From Bifidobacterium asteroides (lineage in GTDB: Bacteria; Actinomycetota; Actinomycetes; Actinomycetales; Bifidobacteriaceae), in contig NZ_CP048272.1 in NCBI RefSeq assembly GCF_019469425.1, forward strand, positions 682,001-746,000: DNA of 64,000 nucleotides, read 5' to 3'. Below the pieces are notes generated by a model. That model ran no database searches and had not been told where the DNA came from. It worked only from the letters and a program-made list of their open reading frames with translations. Of this stretch, positions 6,466 to 14,446 are shown one piece after another (the first letter of the stretch is position 1; every line of letters begins with the position of its first letter). Made by a program: the position numbers and the translations under genes.

Positions 6466-7067
6466 TTATTCCTTGATGTTGGGTAGTTCGAGCAGCTCTG
6501 AGGTGAATTCGATGAATCCGGAGTCCGTGGGCACCTGGTTGCCTCCGTTGCTGGCGTTGTGGACCGATTCGCGTTGGGGGATGAGGGTGTCGAATCGGGC
6601 CAGGTGCCTGCTTCCGATCAGGTCGATGGCCTGGCGGGTGCTCTTCTGCCGGGGGTTGGCGAAGTTGAGCAGGATGGCCCTGGGGGAGGCGAAGGAGTCG
6701 ACGGCAGCCAGGGTGCGTTCGGTGTCCAGGGATCCGGGCTTGGCGACGATCACGATGATGTCGGAGACCCGGTCGATGGCCTCGCTCATGGCGTTGCGGA
6801 TGTCCTGGGGCGTGTCGACAAGGAGGAAGTCGCAGTCGCGTGCGTCCTCCGGGTCGGTGATGTTCCTGGCGATGGCGGTCCTGACCGGGAAGGGGAGAGG
6901 GGTGCCGGCTTCCTTGGCGCGGCTGTTCCAGTCGTAGGCGCTGCCCCAGGGGTCCAGGTCCTTGACGATGACCCGGTAGCCTCGCCTGCTCAGCGCCAGG
7001 GCAGTCATGATGGTGGCCGTGGTCTTGCCGACGCCCCCTTCACGTTCGCGAATGTGATGACCTTCAG
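6466..7067 (-). pseudogene. parA: ParA-family partition ATPase, one-base frameshift in the Walker A motif
   Basis: From 7041 downward the frame reads GGVGKTTATIMTALALSRRG, the deviant Walker A motif of ParA, then DFLLVDTPQD (Walker B) and IIVIVAKPG. The N-terminal strand KVITFANVKG lies in another frame from 7067, because the C run at 7034-7038 has five bases where six would give KGGVGKTT. Restored, the protein has about 200 residues, normal for small ParA proteins. The start would be CTG at 7067, with GGAGG 5 bases before it. As read, only an ATG at 7008 without Walker A is usable. This could be a real lesion or a homopolymer read error. Confidence 0.7.
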
Positions 7068-7126
7068 GTTAGCCTCCGATCGGTTGCGGTCGTGCGCATG
7101 CGCGCATGCCTGCATGTTCCAGCGTC

Positions 7127-7180
7127 CATATGCTCACATGCTTCCGTATCCATACGTTCATATGACAGTATAGACATATG
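7127..7180. repeat. CATATG array C, upstream of parA
   Basis: CATATG occurs at 7127, 7159 and 7175, with related units (CACATG, CATACG) between. The region lies 60 to 115 bases before the parA start, the usual place of a partition centromere and operator. It is less regular than arrays A and B. Confidence 0.5.
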
Positions 7181-7510
7181 ATTAAGCACATGTGGCCTTT
7201 TAATGCCGACGGGCCGCCGCATCATGGGTCGTCATACCAGGGAGGGACGCCTTGCGGATCCTGATGGATACAGGATGATGCCACCCTTCACAGTGTGAGG
7301 GCCGGCGATCAACGGCATCAGTTCGTCTGGGCCGTGCCCGGAGCCAGACGCTGGAGCCGGGCCGCCCAGGCCTTTGCTTCTCACTGGCAGCTTCATTTAT
7401 GTTTCTTCGGATATGTGAAGGGGACGGCTGTTATGGTTGGCTCCAAGTAACGTCGGCGGGATGGGAGGCCTGCAAGCAACCGGTTCCGCAGGCACATTCT
7501 TTATATTCCA
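7181..7510. other. non-coding stretch; right part is the 3' flank of a duplicated module
   Basis: No supported gene is seen here. From about 7330 to 7510 the sequence is close to 10785-10972, in the same position downstream of the second surface-protein gene. The best-conserved part (7397-7510) is about 90% identical by eye and includes a potential hairpin with arms GTTACTTGG and CCAACCATAAC on the minus strand. Confidence 0.5.
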
Positions 7511-8548
7511 TTAGCCAATACCACACGAACCATCCGGATTACAACCATGATTACCTATCGGCTTATGATTCTGCACCCATTGGTTCCAATCGAATCCACC
7601 ACTTCCCCCGCTTTGCGGCGCTGCTGGTGCTGCGGGTGCGGGGGCTGCTGGCGCGGAGCCGCTGCCGTGGTTGTATGAGGGTCGGCGGGAGGGCGTGTAG
7701 CCTTGCCGCCCCCGACTAGTAGAGGGGGCCGGACGCTGCTGGGCGGGCGCCGGACGCCGGGCTGGCTGCCGGGCGGCCGGAGCCGCCTGGGCTGGCGGGG
7801 CAGCTTGGCTTTTCTGTTGGATGGACGTGTTCACCTGGTCGATGGCCGATTGCAGGGCTGCGGCCGCGTCCTGGTAGGTTTCCGTCTTGTCGTCTTTGAT
7901 GCTGCCGGCTTGGCTGATGGCCTGCTGCAGGCTGTCGCGGACGGCGTTGTCCGCTACTTTCCCGTCGGAGTCGCTTAAAAGCTTTGAAGCCTCGTCCTTC
8001 TTCGCGTTCAAGGCCGTCTTCGCATCATCCAGGCTTTTCGCATCACGGGAGGCCAGCACGGCTTTCGCGGCCTTGTCCAGGCTGCGGTAGACGTCCTCGG
8101 TCCTTTTCGCCTTGCCGGCCATGGCCTGCAGGTCGCCTGCGGGCATGGACGCCTGGCATTGGACGGCTTGCGGTTCGATATCCTCTGCGCTGCTCAGGGA
8201 CTTTTGCATGTCGTCCACCGTTTTCGGGTCTTTCACCTGGTCCTTCCGGATACCGGCCGTTTTACGATACCTGTTCAAGGCGGCCTGGGCCGACTTGACG
8301 CTGGACTGCATGGTCTCGACTGATTGCGTGCAGTCCGTCAAGGCGGATTCATGCTGATGGGACTCGTATACCTTCCAACCGACCAAACCGGCCGCGACCA
8401 GCACGGCCACCACGCCGGCTGACACCACAGGCGCCAACCACTTCGGGCGGGGTTTTTGTTTCCTGTCTGGCGGATTCTGGGACTCGAACATTGCAGGGTC
8501 ATTCACTTCCCCGACACCGGATTCCTGATCCTGGTTAGTCTTGCTCAT
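7511..8548 (-). CDS. membrane-anchored surface protein, copy 1
   Basis: The protein has 345 residues. A charged N-terminus of about 38 residues precedes one membrane helix (APVVSAGVVAVLVAAGLVGW), so most of the protein should be outside. Residues about 65-255 are a helical, Lys/Ala/Asp-rich region with two Cys. Then come a Pro/Ala/Gln-rich linker and a conserved tail GGFDWNQWVQNHKP with two Cys ending in SCGIG. The start at 8548 has AAGGGA before it; the frame extends further up without a better start. It is a paralogue of the protein at 10973-12073, with the middle and tail nearly identical. The role is unknown; a cell-wall or adhesion function is only a guess. Confidence 0.7.
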   Translation of the reverse strand: MSKTNQDQESGVGEVNDPAMFESQNPPDRKQKPRPKWLAPVVSAGVVAVLVAAGLVGWKVYESHQHESALTDCTQSVETMQSSVKSAQAALNRYRKTAGIRKDQVKDPKTVDDMQKSLSSAEDIEPQAVQCQASMPAGDLQAMAGKAKRTEDVYRSLDKAAKAVLASRDAKSLDDAKTALNAKKDEASKLLSDSDGKVADNAVRDSLQQAISQAGSIKDDKTETYQDAAAALQSAIDQVNTSIQQKSQAAPPAQAAPAARQPARRPAPAQQRPAPSTSRGRQGYTPSRRPSYNHGSGSAPAAPAPAAPAAPQSGGSGGFDWNQWVQNHKPIGNHGCNPDGSCGIG

Positions 8549-8623
8549 AAGTCCCTTTCTTCCGTAGCTCATTTGGAATGTCACACACTTGGCCCACAAG
8601 GCGGGAAGGAGCAAAGCTGTGGA

Positions 8624-8935
8624 TTACTGTTCGTCGCTCTGGATCAGCAGGCCAAAAAGGTGGGATAGCTTCATTGTCCTGTGCAGCTCCTCGGTCGACT
8701 GATACGTGTACCCGTGCCTTTCATGCCCGGACTTGACATTCCGCACCGTAAACCCGAGCTCCCTGGTTTTCCGACCCGCATGGTCTCTATGTGTTCCTCC
8801 TTGACCAGAGGGAACTGATAGTATCCCTCCAACGTTTTCCAGTCTACGCATATCCCCGTCGATCCCCAGCCTGCGTCCATTTTCCTCTACCTGAACCTGT
8901 CGACGGTTGTAGAGAAGGTTTATGCTGATCAGCAA
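8624..8935 (-). pseudogene. frameshifted unrecognised gene
   Basis: Two overlapping minus-strand frames each carry part of a sensible protein. One gives VDWKTLEGYYQFPLVKEEHI from about 8880; the other gives TRELGFTVRNVKSGHERHGY and runs to a stop at 8624. They would join by a one-base change near the AAAA run around 8772. The combined product is about 85 to 100 residues. I do not recognise the family. The gene lies upstream of surface protein copy 1 and has no counterpart next to copy 2. Confidence 0.35.
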
Positions 8936-10038
8936 GCCAGCACTTCAATATAGTGGCGGCAGAACGAGATCTATTCGTTTGTCGAATCATGGTCAATATA
9001 ACAGCGATTCGACGAAGGACGCATTATTCTTCCATTAGTCAGGCGAGAACTGACGGAATATCGAATACAACGATGTGAAAGCAGCGGAGGAATCGATCCG
9101 GGGGGGGTGGTGCAGGGCGGGTCGGAAGCGTGTTCTGCTCAGCGTGCTGATCTGGCGAATTATCTCGTACTGCGATCTTTGATGTTTTCGTTGAGGGTGA
9201 AGGGCAAGTCGGAATGTGCTGTTCCTTGTCTTGTCCATGCAACCAACCATCTGGTCTCCACTTTGGCAGCATTGATAAACGATCTGGTGATGAGGACCAT
9301 AAACAGCACGGGCGCGTTTTAAAGTCCACGGAGTCCGGGGGATCCAAGGAACCTCGCTCTTTCCTTATGCCTGAGCCACCAGAGTGCTCCGAATCGGGGT
9401 CGACGACTTCACCTTCCATTTGCCGTGTGTCATGCGTGCGTCTTGATCGAAGCAGCGCCCTGGGGAAGGTCTTAGACGGACTGGACCATACCTTCCATAA
9501 GATCGTCGTTAAGCATTGTCGGCATATCGTGCCAAAACACCGGATCCAGGTGGTCGGAAATCTCTTATACGCCCACCTGCCCGTATCGAAGGCGTCGCTG
9601 ACCGGCCAAATAGAACACCTCAAGAAAGAACGGGACAATCCGGATTGGACAATACCGAAGTTCGAACAGCTCCAAGATGCGTGAAGCTAGGTGGCGACCT
9701 GTCTCCGGGCCGCCCGGCCGCGTACGAACGTATGCTGCAGTACACCTTCAAGAGGCAATCCGCACCCTTGAAAATGCTTGCCGATATGCGTATGGGACTT
9801 GACCGAACAGCTCTTGTGCGCAGTTGATGCCTGCCGGAGCCAGGCTCAGCAGGCGTGGCAGGATGCATGCTCGGATAAGGTACCGTCCAGTGAATTTGGG
9901 ATGCATCATCTGAATTGCCAGATATGGATTATCCCAATGCGGCAGTTCATGCTGATGGCAAGTGATCTTCACAGGCGTGGCAGAATGGCATCATACTATG
10001 GGCAAGACTGCATGCTAAGTTCTGTTGCTACTGGCAAA
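8936..10038. other. long stretch without a confident gene
   Basis: About 9075-9400 repeats, in diverged form, the sequence at 12410-12720 next to the tRNA-Arg gene, and it holds no conserved frame. The part at 9430-9802 has two plus-strand frames with protein-like composition: one ending at 9684 (HLKKERDNPDWTIPKFEQLQ) and one of 41 residues from an ATG at 9677 (TYAAVHLQEAIRTLENACRY). They overlap by 8 bases and may be pieces of one decayed gene. Neither has a clear ribosome-binding site. Confidence 0.35.
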
Positions 10039-10070
10039 CCCCCTCCCTAAGCTGCAGCTTAGGGAGGGGG
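10039..10070. repeat. perfect 32-base palindrome
   Basis: Two 16-base arms (CCCCCTCCCTAAGCTG and its exact complement) meet without a loop, 23 bases before the ATG of the gene at 10094. No T-run follows, so a simple terminator is unlikely. It could be a protein-binding site or an RNA hairpin in the leader. Confidence 0.9.
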
Positions 10071-10093
10071 CACAATCCGATAAGGAGATCATC

Positions 10094-10681
10094 ATGGCAA
10101 ACGCCGCCGCTCAGGAACCCGATGCCGCGCAGGATCAGAGATACGACCCCTACATAGTTAAGGCGGCATGCTGGCTTGAAGACCACCATGCCGATAAGAA
10201 TACGGAGATGTTAACGCTGGCCTGCTGGGCCAAGGACCACGCAGACGGCTCGCACTGGGCAGCCGTGGCCCAGGACGGAAGCATAGTGGGTGAAGCCGAT
10301 CCGGTCAGAGACCACTCCGGCAATATCGTCGGCTACTGCACGACCCCAGAGACCTCAGAACGCTACCACCTGGACCTTAATACGGCCGCCGACCTGGCCA
10401 TTGGCGAGATACAGAGGGCTGTGGGCATGAATGTCGCCTGGGCGCACAGCGACGACCTGAGCGGCCCAGCCGGACCGATCGAGATGGATCGGTACGAACG
10501 GTACATGGACAGGTGGAAGCAAAGCCTAGAACAACAACCGACCCCGCATGAGTGCGGTAGAGCCAGGCGCGAAATGCAGGGGCTCGCTGCGCCGGTAGAG
10601 CTTCCGCCCCACACCCTGTCAACTTGGTTCAGGTCGATCATCGGACTGCTGCGTAAGTTCAGGGGCAAACAGCGCCCCTGA
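10094..10681 (+). CDS. unrecognised cytoplasmic protein between the two surface-protein modules
   Basis: The protein has 195 residues, is acidic and Trp-rich, and has no membrane segment or signal peptide. The start at 10094 has AAGGAG 8 bases before it. The first half alternates short strands and loops (SHWAAVAQDGSIVGEADPVR), which suggests a compact domain. The C-terminus is basic (LLRKFRGKQRP). I do not recognise the family. A perfect palindrome stands just upstream. Confidence 0.6.
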   Translation: MANAAAQEPDAAQDQRYDPYIVKAACWLEDHHADKNTEMLTLACWAKDHADGSHWAAVAQDGSIVGEADPVRDHSGNIVGYCTTPETSERYHLDLNTAADLAIGEIQRAVGMNVAWAHSDDLSGPAGPIEMDRYERYMDRWKQSLEQQPTPHECGRARREMQGLAAPVELPPHTLSTWFRSIIGLLRKFRGKQRP

Positions 10682-10972
10682 AAACGCTTGTCTACATCTA
10701 CTCTATATAGGTCGATTCTTGTTCTGTCTGGATCCCAACCATGATACGAGGATGGTGCCGTCACCAGCGAACGGTGACTGGTCGCCGACCTGCGCCATGC
10801 CCGGAGTAACAGGTCGGAGCCGACCGGCCCAGGCCTTTGCTTCTCCCGGCAGCTTCGTTTATGTTTTTTCGGATATGTGAAGGGGACAGCTGTTATGGTT
10901 GGCTCCAAGTAACGCCGGCGGGATGGGAGACCTGCAAGCAACCGGTCCCGCCGACACATTCTTTATATTCGG

Positions 10973-12073
10973 TTAGCCGATACCACAAACTCCAGCCGAA
11001 TTACAGGCTTCTCCATATGGTTTATGGTTCTGCACCCATTGGTTCCAATCGAATCCACCACTTCCTCCTTGTGGTGCTGCTGGTGCTGCTGGTGCTGCGG
11101 GGGCTGGCGCGGAGCTGCTGCCGTGGTTGTATGAGGGCTGGCGGGAGGGCGTGTAGCCTTGCTTCCCCCGACTAGTAGAGGGGGCCGGACGCTGCTGGGC
11201 GGGCGCCGGACGCCGGGCTGGCTGCCGGGTGGCCGGAGCCTGCGCCGCCTGGGCCTGCTGCTGGTCGGCTTGGTTTTTCTGTTGGATGGACGTGTTCACC
11301 TGGTCCATGGCCGACTGCAAGGCATCCGCCGCGTCCTGGTAGGTTTCCGCCTTGTCGCCTTTGATGCTGCCGGCTTGGCTGATGGCCTGCTGCAGGCTGT
11401 CGCGGACGGCGTTGTCCGCCACTTTCCCGTCGGAGTCGCTTAAAAGCGTTGAAGCCTCGTCCTTCTTCGCGTTCAAGGCCGCCTTCGCGTCCTCCAGGCT
11501 TTTCGCATCCCGGGAGGCCAGCACGGCCTTCGCAGCCTTGTCCAGGCTGCGGTAGACGTCGTCGCTCCTTTTCGCCTTGCCGGCCATGGCCTGCAGGTCG
11601 CCTGCGGACATAGACGCCTGGCATGTGAAGGCCTGGACCTGGGTGTGCTTGGCCTTCCCGACGGCCTTGGCCAGGTCTTTCACGGTCTTCGTGTCCTTGA
11701 CCTGGTCCTCTTTCACGGCGAAGGCCTGGAGGTAGGTGGAGGAGGCCGCTTCGGCCTGCTGCTCCGAATCTTTCACGGCGCGCACCTGCCGGGAGCACTG
11801 CGCCAGGGCCTGGTCGTGGCTCCTGTTCGAGGACGCCTTCCAAACGGCCAGGCCGGCCACGGCCAGCACGGCCACGGCCACCAGGATGATCGCCGGCGCC
11901 AGCCACTTGGGGCGGGGCCTGCCTGCCGGGCCCGAACCGCCTCCAGGCTCCTGGCCTGCCGCCGGCCCTATAGCCGGAGGCAGGCCATCCTCCTGCGGAG
12001 GCCGGCCGCCGGATCCATCAACATCAGCCAGGGTCCTAGTCTCCCCGTCATCGGGTGTGTGCTCCTCGTCCAT
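10973..12073 (-). CDS. membrane-anchored surface protein, copy 2
   Basis: The protein has 366 residues. A long acidic, Gly/Pro-rich N-terminus of about 60 residues comes before one membrane helix (APAIILVAVAVLAVAGLAVW). The helical outer region shares a block beginning ASMSAGDLQAMAGKAKRS with copy 1, almost unchanged. The proline-rich linker and the tail GGFDWNQWVQNHKPYGEACN ending in VCGIG also match copy 1. The N-terminal 140 residues differ much more than the rest, so the copies evolve unevenly or have recombined. Both copies have a nearly identical 3' flank of about 130 bases. Confidence 0.7.
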   Translation of the reverse strand: MDEEHTPDDGETRTLADVDGSGGRPPQEDGLPPAIGPAAGQEPGGGSGPAGRPRPKWLAPAIILVAVAVLAVAGLAVWKASSNRSHDQALAQCSRQVRAVKDSEQQAEAASSTYLQAFAVKEDQVKDTKTVKDLAKAVGKAKHTQVQAFTCQASMSAGDLQAMAGKAKRSDDVYRSLDKAAKAVLASRDAKSLEDAKAALNAKKDEASTLLSDSDGKVADNAVRDSLQQAISQAGSIKGDKAETYQDAADALQSAMDQVNTSIQQKNQADQQQAQAAQAPATRQPARRPAPAQQRPAPSTSRGKQGYTPSRQPSYNHGSSSAPAPAAPAAPAAPQGGSGGFDWNQWVQNHKPYGEACNSAGVCGIG

Positions 12074-12409
12074 GATTCCTCTTTCTTCTGTTGCCTATTT
12101 CCGAGTATTGCATGCTTCTTGCCCAAAGTAGGGGGGGTTGGATTCATGGATGCTTTCTGGCATATTTCGTATTCCCCTTGCTTCTTGCGGAGTCGGTCTG
12201 CTTCAATCGGGGGAAAGCAGGGGATGCGCCTAGAGCCTTGCATGCAGTTCGGCATGGAGGCGCGCCGCTCCGGTCCGTGCCTGTATTAGCACTTCTCCGG
12301 GGCTCCCTCGTTAAAGAGAGGATGGTTTTGAGCATTGTCGGTTTGGCTGTCATGTGCGGCGGCCACGAAATCGGCTTTGGTTTGTGAACTGCCATTTCGG
12401 CAGGTCACA

Positions 12410-12714
12410 AACAGCAGAGGAATCAATCCGGGGGGGTTGATGCAGGGCGGGTCGGAAGCGTGTTCTGCTCAGCGTGCTGATCTGGCGAATTATCTCGTAC
12501 TGCGGTCTTTGATGCTTCGTTGGCGGTGAAGGGCAAGTCGGAATGTGCTGTTCCTGGTATTGTCCATGTGGCCAACTGCCCCGGCACTGCTTCGGCAGCT
12601 CTTCCGGATGACTCGGTGCTGAAGACCATAAGCAAAATGGGCGCACTCCAAGGCTCGCAGAATCAAGTCGGAACCACGGAACCCAAGTATTTCCTCATAC
12701 CCGAACCGTCACAG
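12410..12714. repeat. second copy of the duplicated flank, abutting tRNA-Arg
   Basis: From the AGGAATCAATCC segment to the tRNA gene the sequence repeats 9080-9390. Identity is high to about 12570 and weaker after that. The frames in both copies do not agree, which argues against a coding role. In copy 1 the similarity fades where the tRNA begins in copy 2. Confidence 0.6.
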
Positions 12715-12787
12715 TGCCCCGGATGCGATTCGAACGCACGACACCTTCTTTAGGAGAGAAGTGCTCTATCCCCTGAGCTACCGGGGC
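12715..12787 (-). tRNA. tRNA-Arg (anticodon CCT)
   Basis: On the minus strand the gene starts GCCCCGG and folds into a full cloverleaf: 7-bp acceptor stem, D arm GCTC/GAGC, anticodon stem CTTCT/AGAAG with loop CTCCTAA, and a TTCGAAT T-loop. The loop gives anticodon CCT, which reads AGG. No CCA is encoded. tRNA-Arg genes are frequent integration sites, and the accessory island ends at this gene's 3' side. Confidence 0.97.
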
Positions 12788-12982
12788 AACGAAAACTACT
12801 GTACCACGAAGTGCGACTCGGGCAGGTCGCTGCTGTGCAGGCTAGGACCGTGCGCCTCCTGGAGAAGTTAGCCTCCCATCCATGCCCGCCGTACTGTCAT
12901 GGTTTACAATTGCTCAACGGTCGAGCTGGCTGTGTGTTCCTTGGAAGGGAGCTGAGCTGGCGATGATTAGCTGGAGGAAACC

Positions 12983-14008
12983 ATGGCGCAATTCAGACGG
13001 TCCTTCCTGGTGAAGCATGTCTTTGGGTGGACGGCTAGGCTGCTGGCGCTGGTCAGCTTGCTGGCCTTAGTGGCGCGTGCCTGCCCGGCATGGCTGTCAT
13101 CGATCCCATATCTGCCGGATCTGGCAGCGCTGACGCCCTGGTTCGTCCTTTTGGGTCTGCTGGCCCTGGTCCTGGCTCTGATGGCTTCACGATGGTTCAC
13201 GGCTTTGGTGCTTATAGCCGCCTTGGCCCTGAATGTCTACTGGCAGTACCCCTTCTATCAGGAAGGGTTCGAACTCAACGGGCAAGCTGATCGGCTCATA
13301 GCCCTTGAGCATCCCGACAGGTACGATGATGTGGCCCGGGTCATGACCCTGAACGTCTACAAGGGTCAGGCCGAAGCCGATCAGGTAGTCAAGACCGTCA
13401 GCGACAACCGGGTCGAAGTGCTGGCTTTGCAAGAGGTCAGCAAGGATTTTGTGTACCAGTTGCACAAGGCCGGCATCGACCGATATCTGCCGCACGAGCA
13501 GCTTTCCACATCTTCGAAGGAATATGCCAACGGTCTTTGGACGGCCGCGCCAATGCAGTCGCCATCAAAGGATGACGTGGGATCTCGTTCCTCCATGATG
13601 CCGGCGGCCAGCATCGACTTCGGCAGAGGCAAGACCAGCGTCAGGTTCGTCTCAGTCCATACCACCTCGCCGCAGCCGGGCAGCTGGAATGCCTGGCGAC
13701 GGAGCGTATCTGACCTGGGAACTCTGCGAAAGCATGACCACACCCGGTATGTGCTGATGGGAGATTTCAATGCTACCTATGACCATGCCGTTTTCCGAGA
13801 CATGCTGGGGGAGCGGTTCAGCGATGGGGCACGTCAGGCCGGACATGGCATGAGCATGACCTGGCCGGCCGACAAGGCCCCCCTGCCCAGGTTGGCGGCC
13901 ATCGATCATGTTGTAGTGGACCGTGACATCAGGGCCAGCCGGCTGCAGGCCATACCCATCGCAGGTTCGGATCACGCGGCTCTGCTGGCCACTCTGATGG
14001 TGGAGTAG
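12983..14008 (+). CDS. endonuclease/exonuclease/phosphatase family protein with N-terminal membrane helices
   Basis: The protein has 341 residues. Three hydrophobic helices fill residues about 10-90. A catalytic EEP domain follows, with the family motifs in order: TLNVYKGQ (about 121), LALQEV (the metal-binding Glu, about 149), MGDFNATYD (about 259), IDHVVVD (about 307) and SDHAAL (about 330). Enzymes of this fold cut phosphodiester bonds; membrane-anchored versions in actinobacteria face outward and their substrates are mostly unknown. The start has GGAGG upstream. It is the first core gene after the tRNA-Arg. Confidence 0.85.
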   Translation: MAQFRRSFLVKHVFGWTARLLALVSLLALVARACPAWLSSIPYLPDLAALTPWFVLLGLLALVLALMASRWFTALVLIAALALNVYWQYPFYQEGFELNGQADRLIALEHPDRYDDVARVMTLNVYKGQAEADQVVKTVSDNRVEVLALQEVSKDFVYQLHKAGIDRYLPHEQLSTSSKEYANGLWTAAPMQSPSKDDVGSRSSMMPAASIDFGRGKTSVRFVSVHTTSPQPGSWNAWRRSVSDLGTLRKHDHTRYVLMGDFNATYDHAVFRDMLGERFSDGARQAGHGMSMTWPADKAPLPRLAAIDHVVVDRDIRASRLQAIPIAGSDHAALLATLMVE

Positions 14009-14016
14009 CGGGCTTT

Positions 14017-14340
14017 TCAGCCTTCCAAGTTGGACTGGGTGCCAGCCTGTGCCCCAGCGCTGGCCTGTTCCTGTTGGGCGGCATCGAGCCTGGCCCTCAC
14101 CTGGCCCAGCAGTTCCTGGGCGCGCTTGGCCAGTGCCTCGCCGATCTCCCACTGACGCATGGAGGCATCCAGATCCAGGCCGCCGGCTTCCAGCGCTTGA
14201 ACCGCATGAATCAGCTGATCCCGGGCCTGCTCATAGGGCAATTTAGCGATGGTTTCGCGTTCCTTCTGGCTCAGGGCCGAGGCCAATACCGGCTGTTCCT
14301 TCGCTTTCTCCTGGGTCTGTTCTTCGTCGGTATCGCTCAT
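14017..14340 (-). CDS. xseB: exodeoxyribonuclease VII small subunit
   Basis: The protein has 107 residues. The core LPYEQARDQLIHAVQALEAG followed by LDLDASMRQWEIGEALAKRA is the XseB helical hairpin. The small subunit binds in several copies to XseA and is needed for cutting single-stranded DNA to oligonucleotides. The acidic N-terminal 28 residues and the Gln/Ala-rich tail extend beyond the usual 70-80 residues. It lies downstream of xseA on the same strand, 106 bases away. Confidence 0.93.
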   Translation of the reverse strand: MSDTDEEQTQEKAKEQPVLASALSQKERETIAKLPYEQARDQLIHAVQALEAGGLDLDASMRQWEIGEALAKRAQELLGQVRARLDAAQQEQASAGAQAGTQSNLEG

Positions 14341-14446
14341 GCCTGCTCCTCTTCTTGGCTGATTCTTATCCGATGCGTTATCCCAATTCCTGATGACGCA
14401 GATGCTTATCGCGGTTGATTATATGCGGCTGATTACGTCAAATCGG

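Noticed and set aside
12335-12753. Small frames in the duplicated flank before tRNA-Arg
   Set aside because: The corresponding copy at 9080-9390 does not keep the same frames, so they are not under coding selection.
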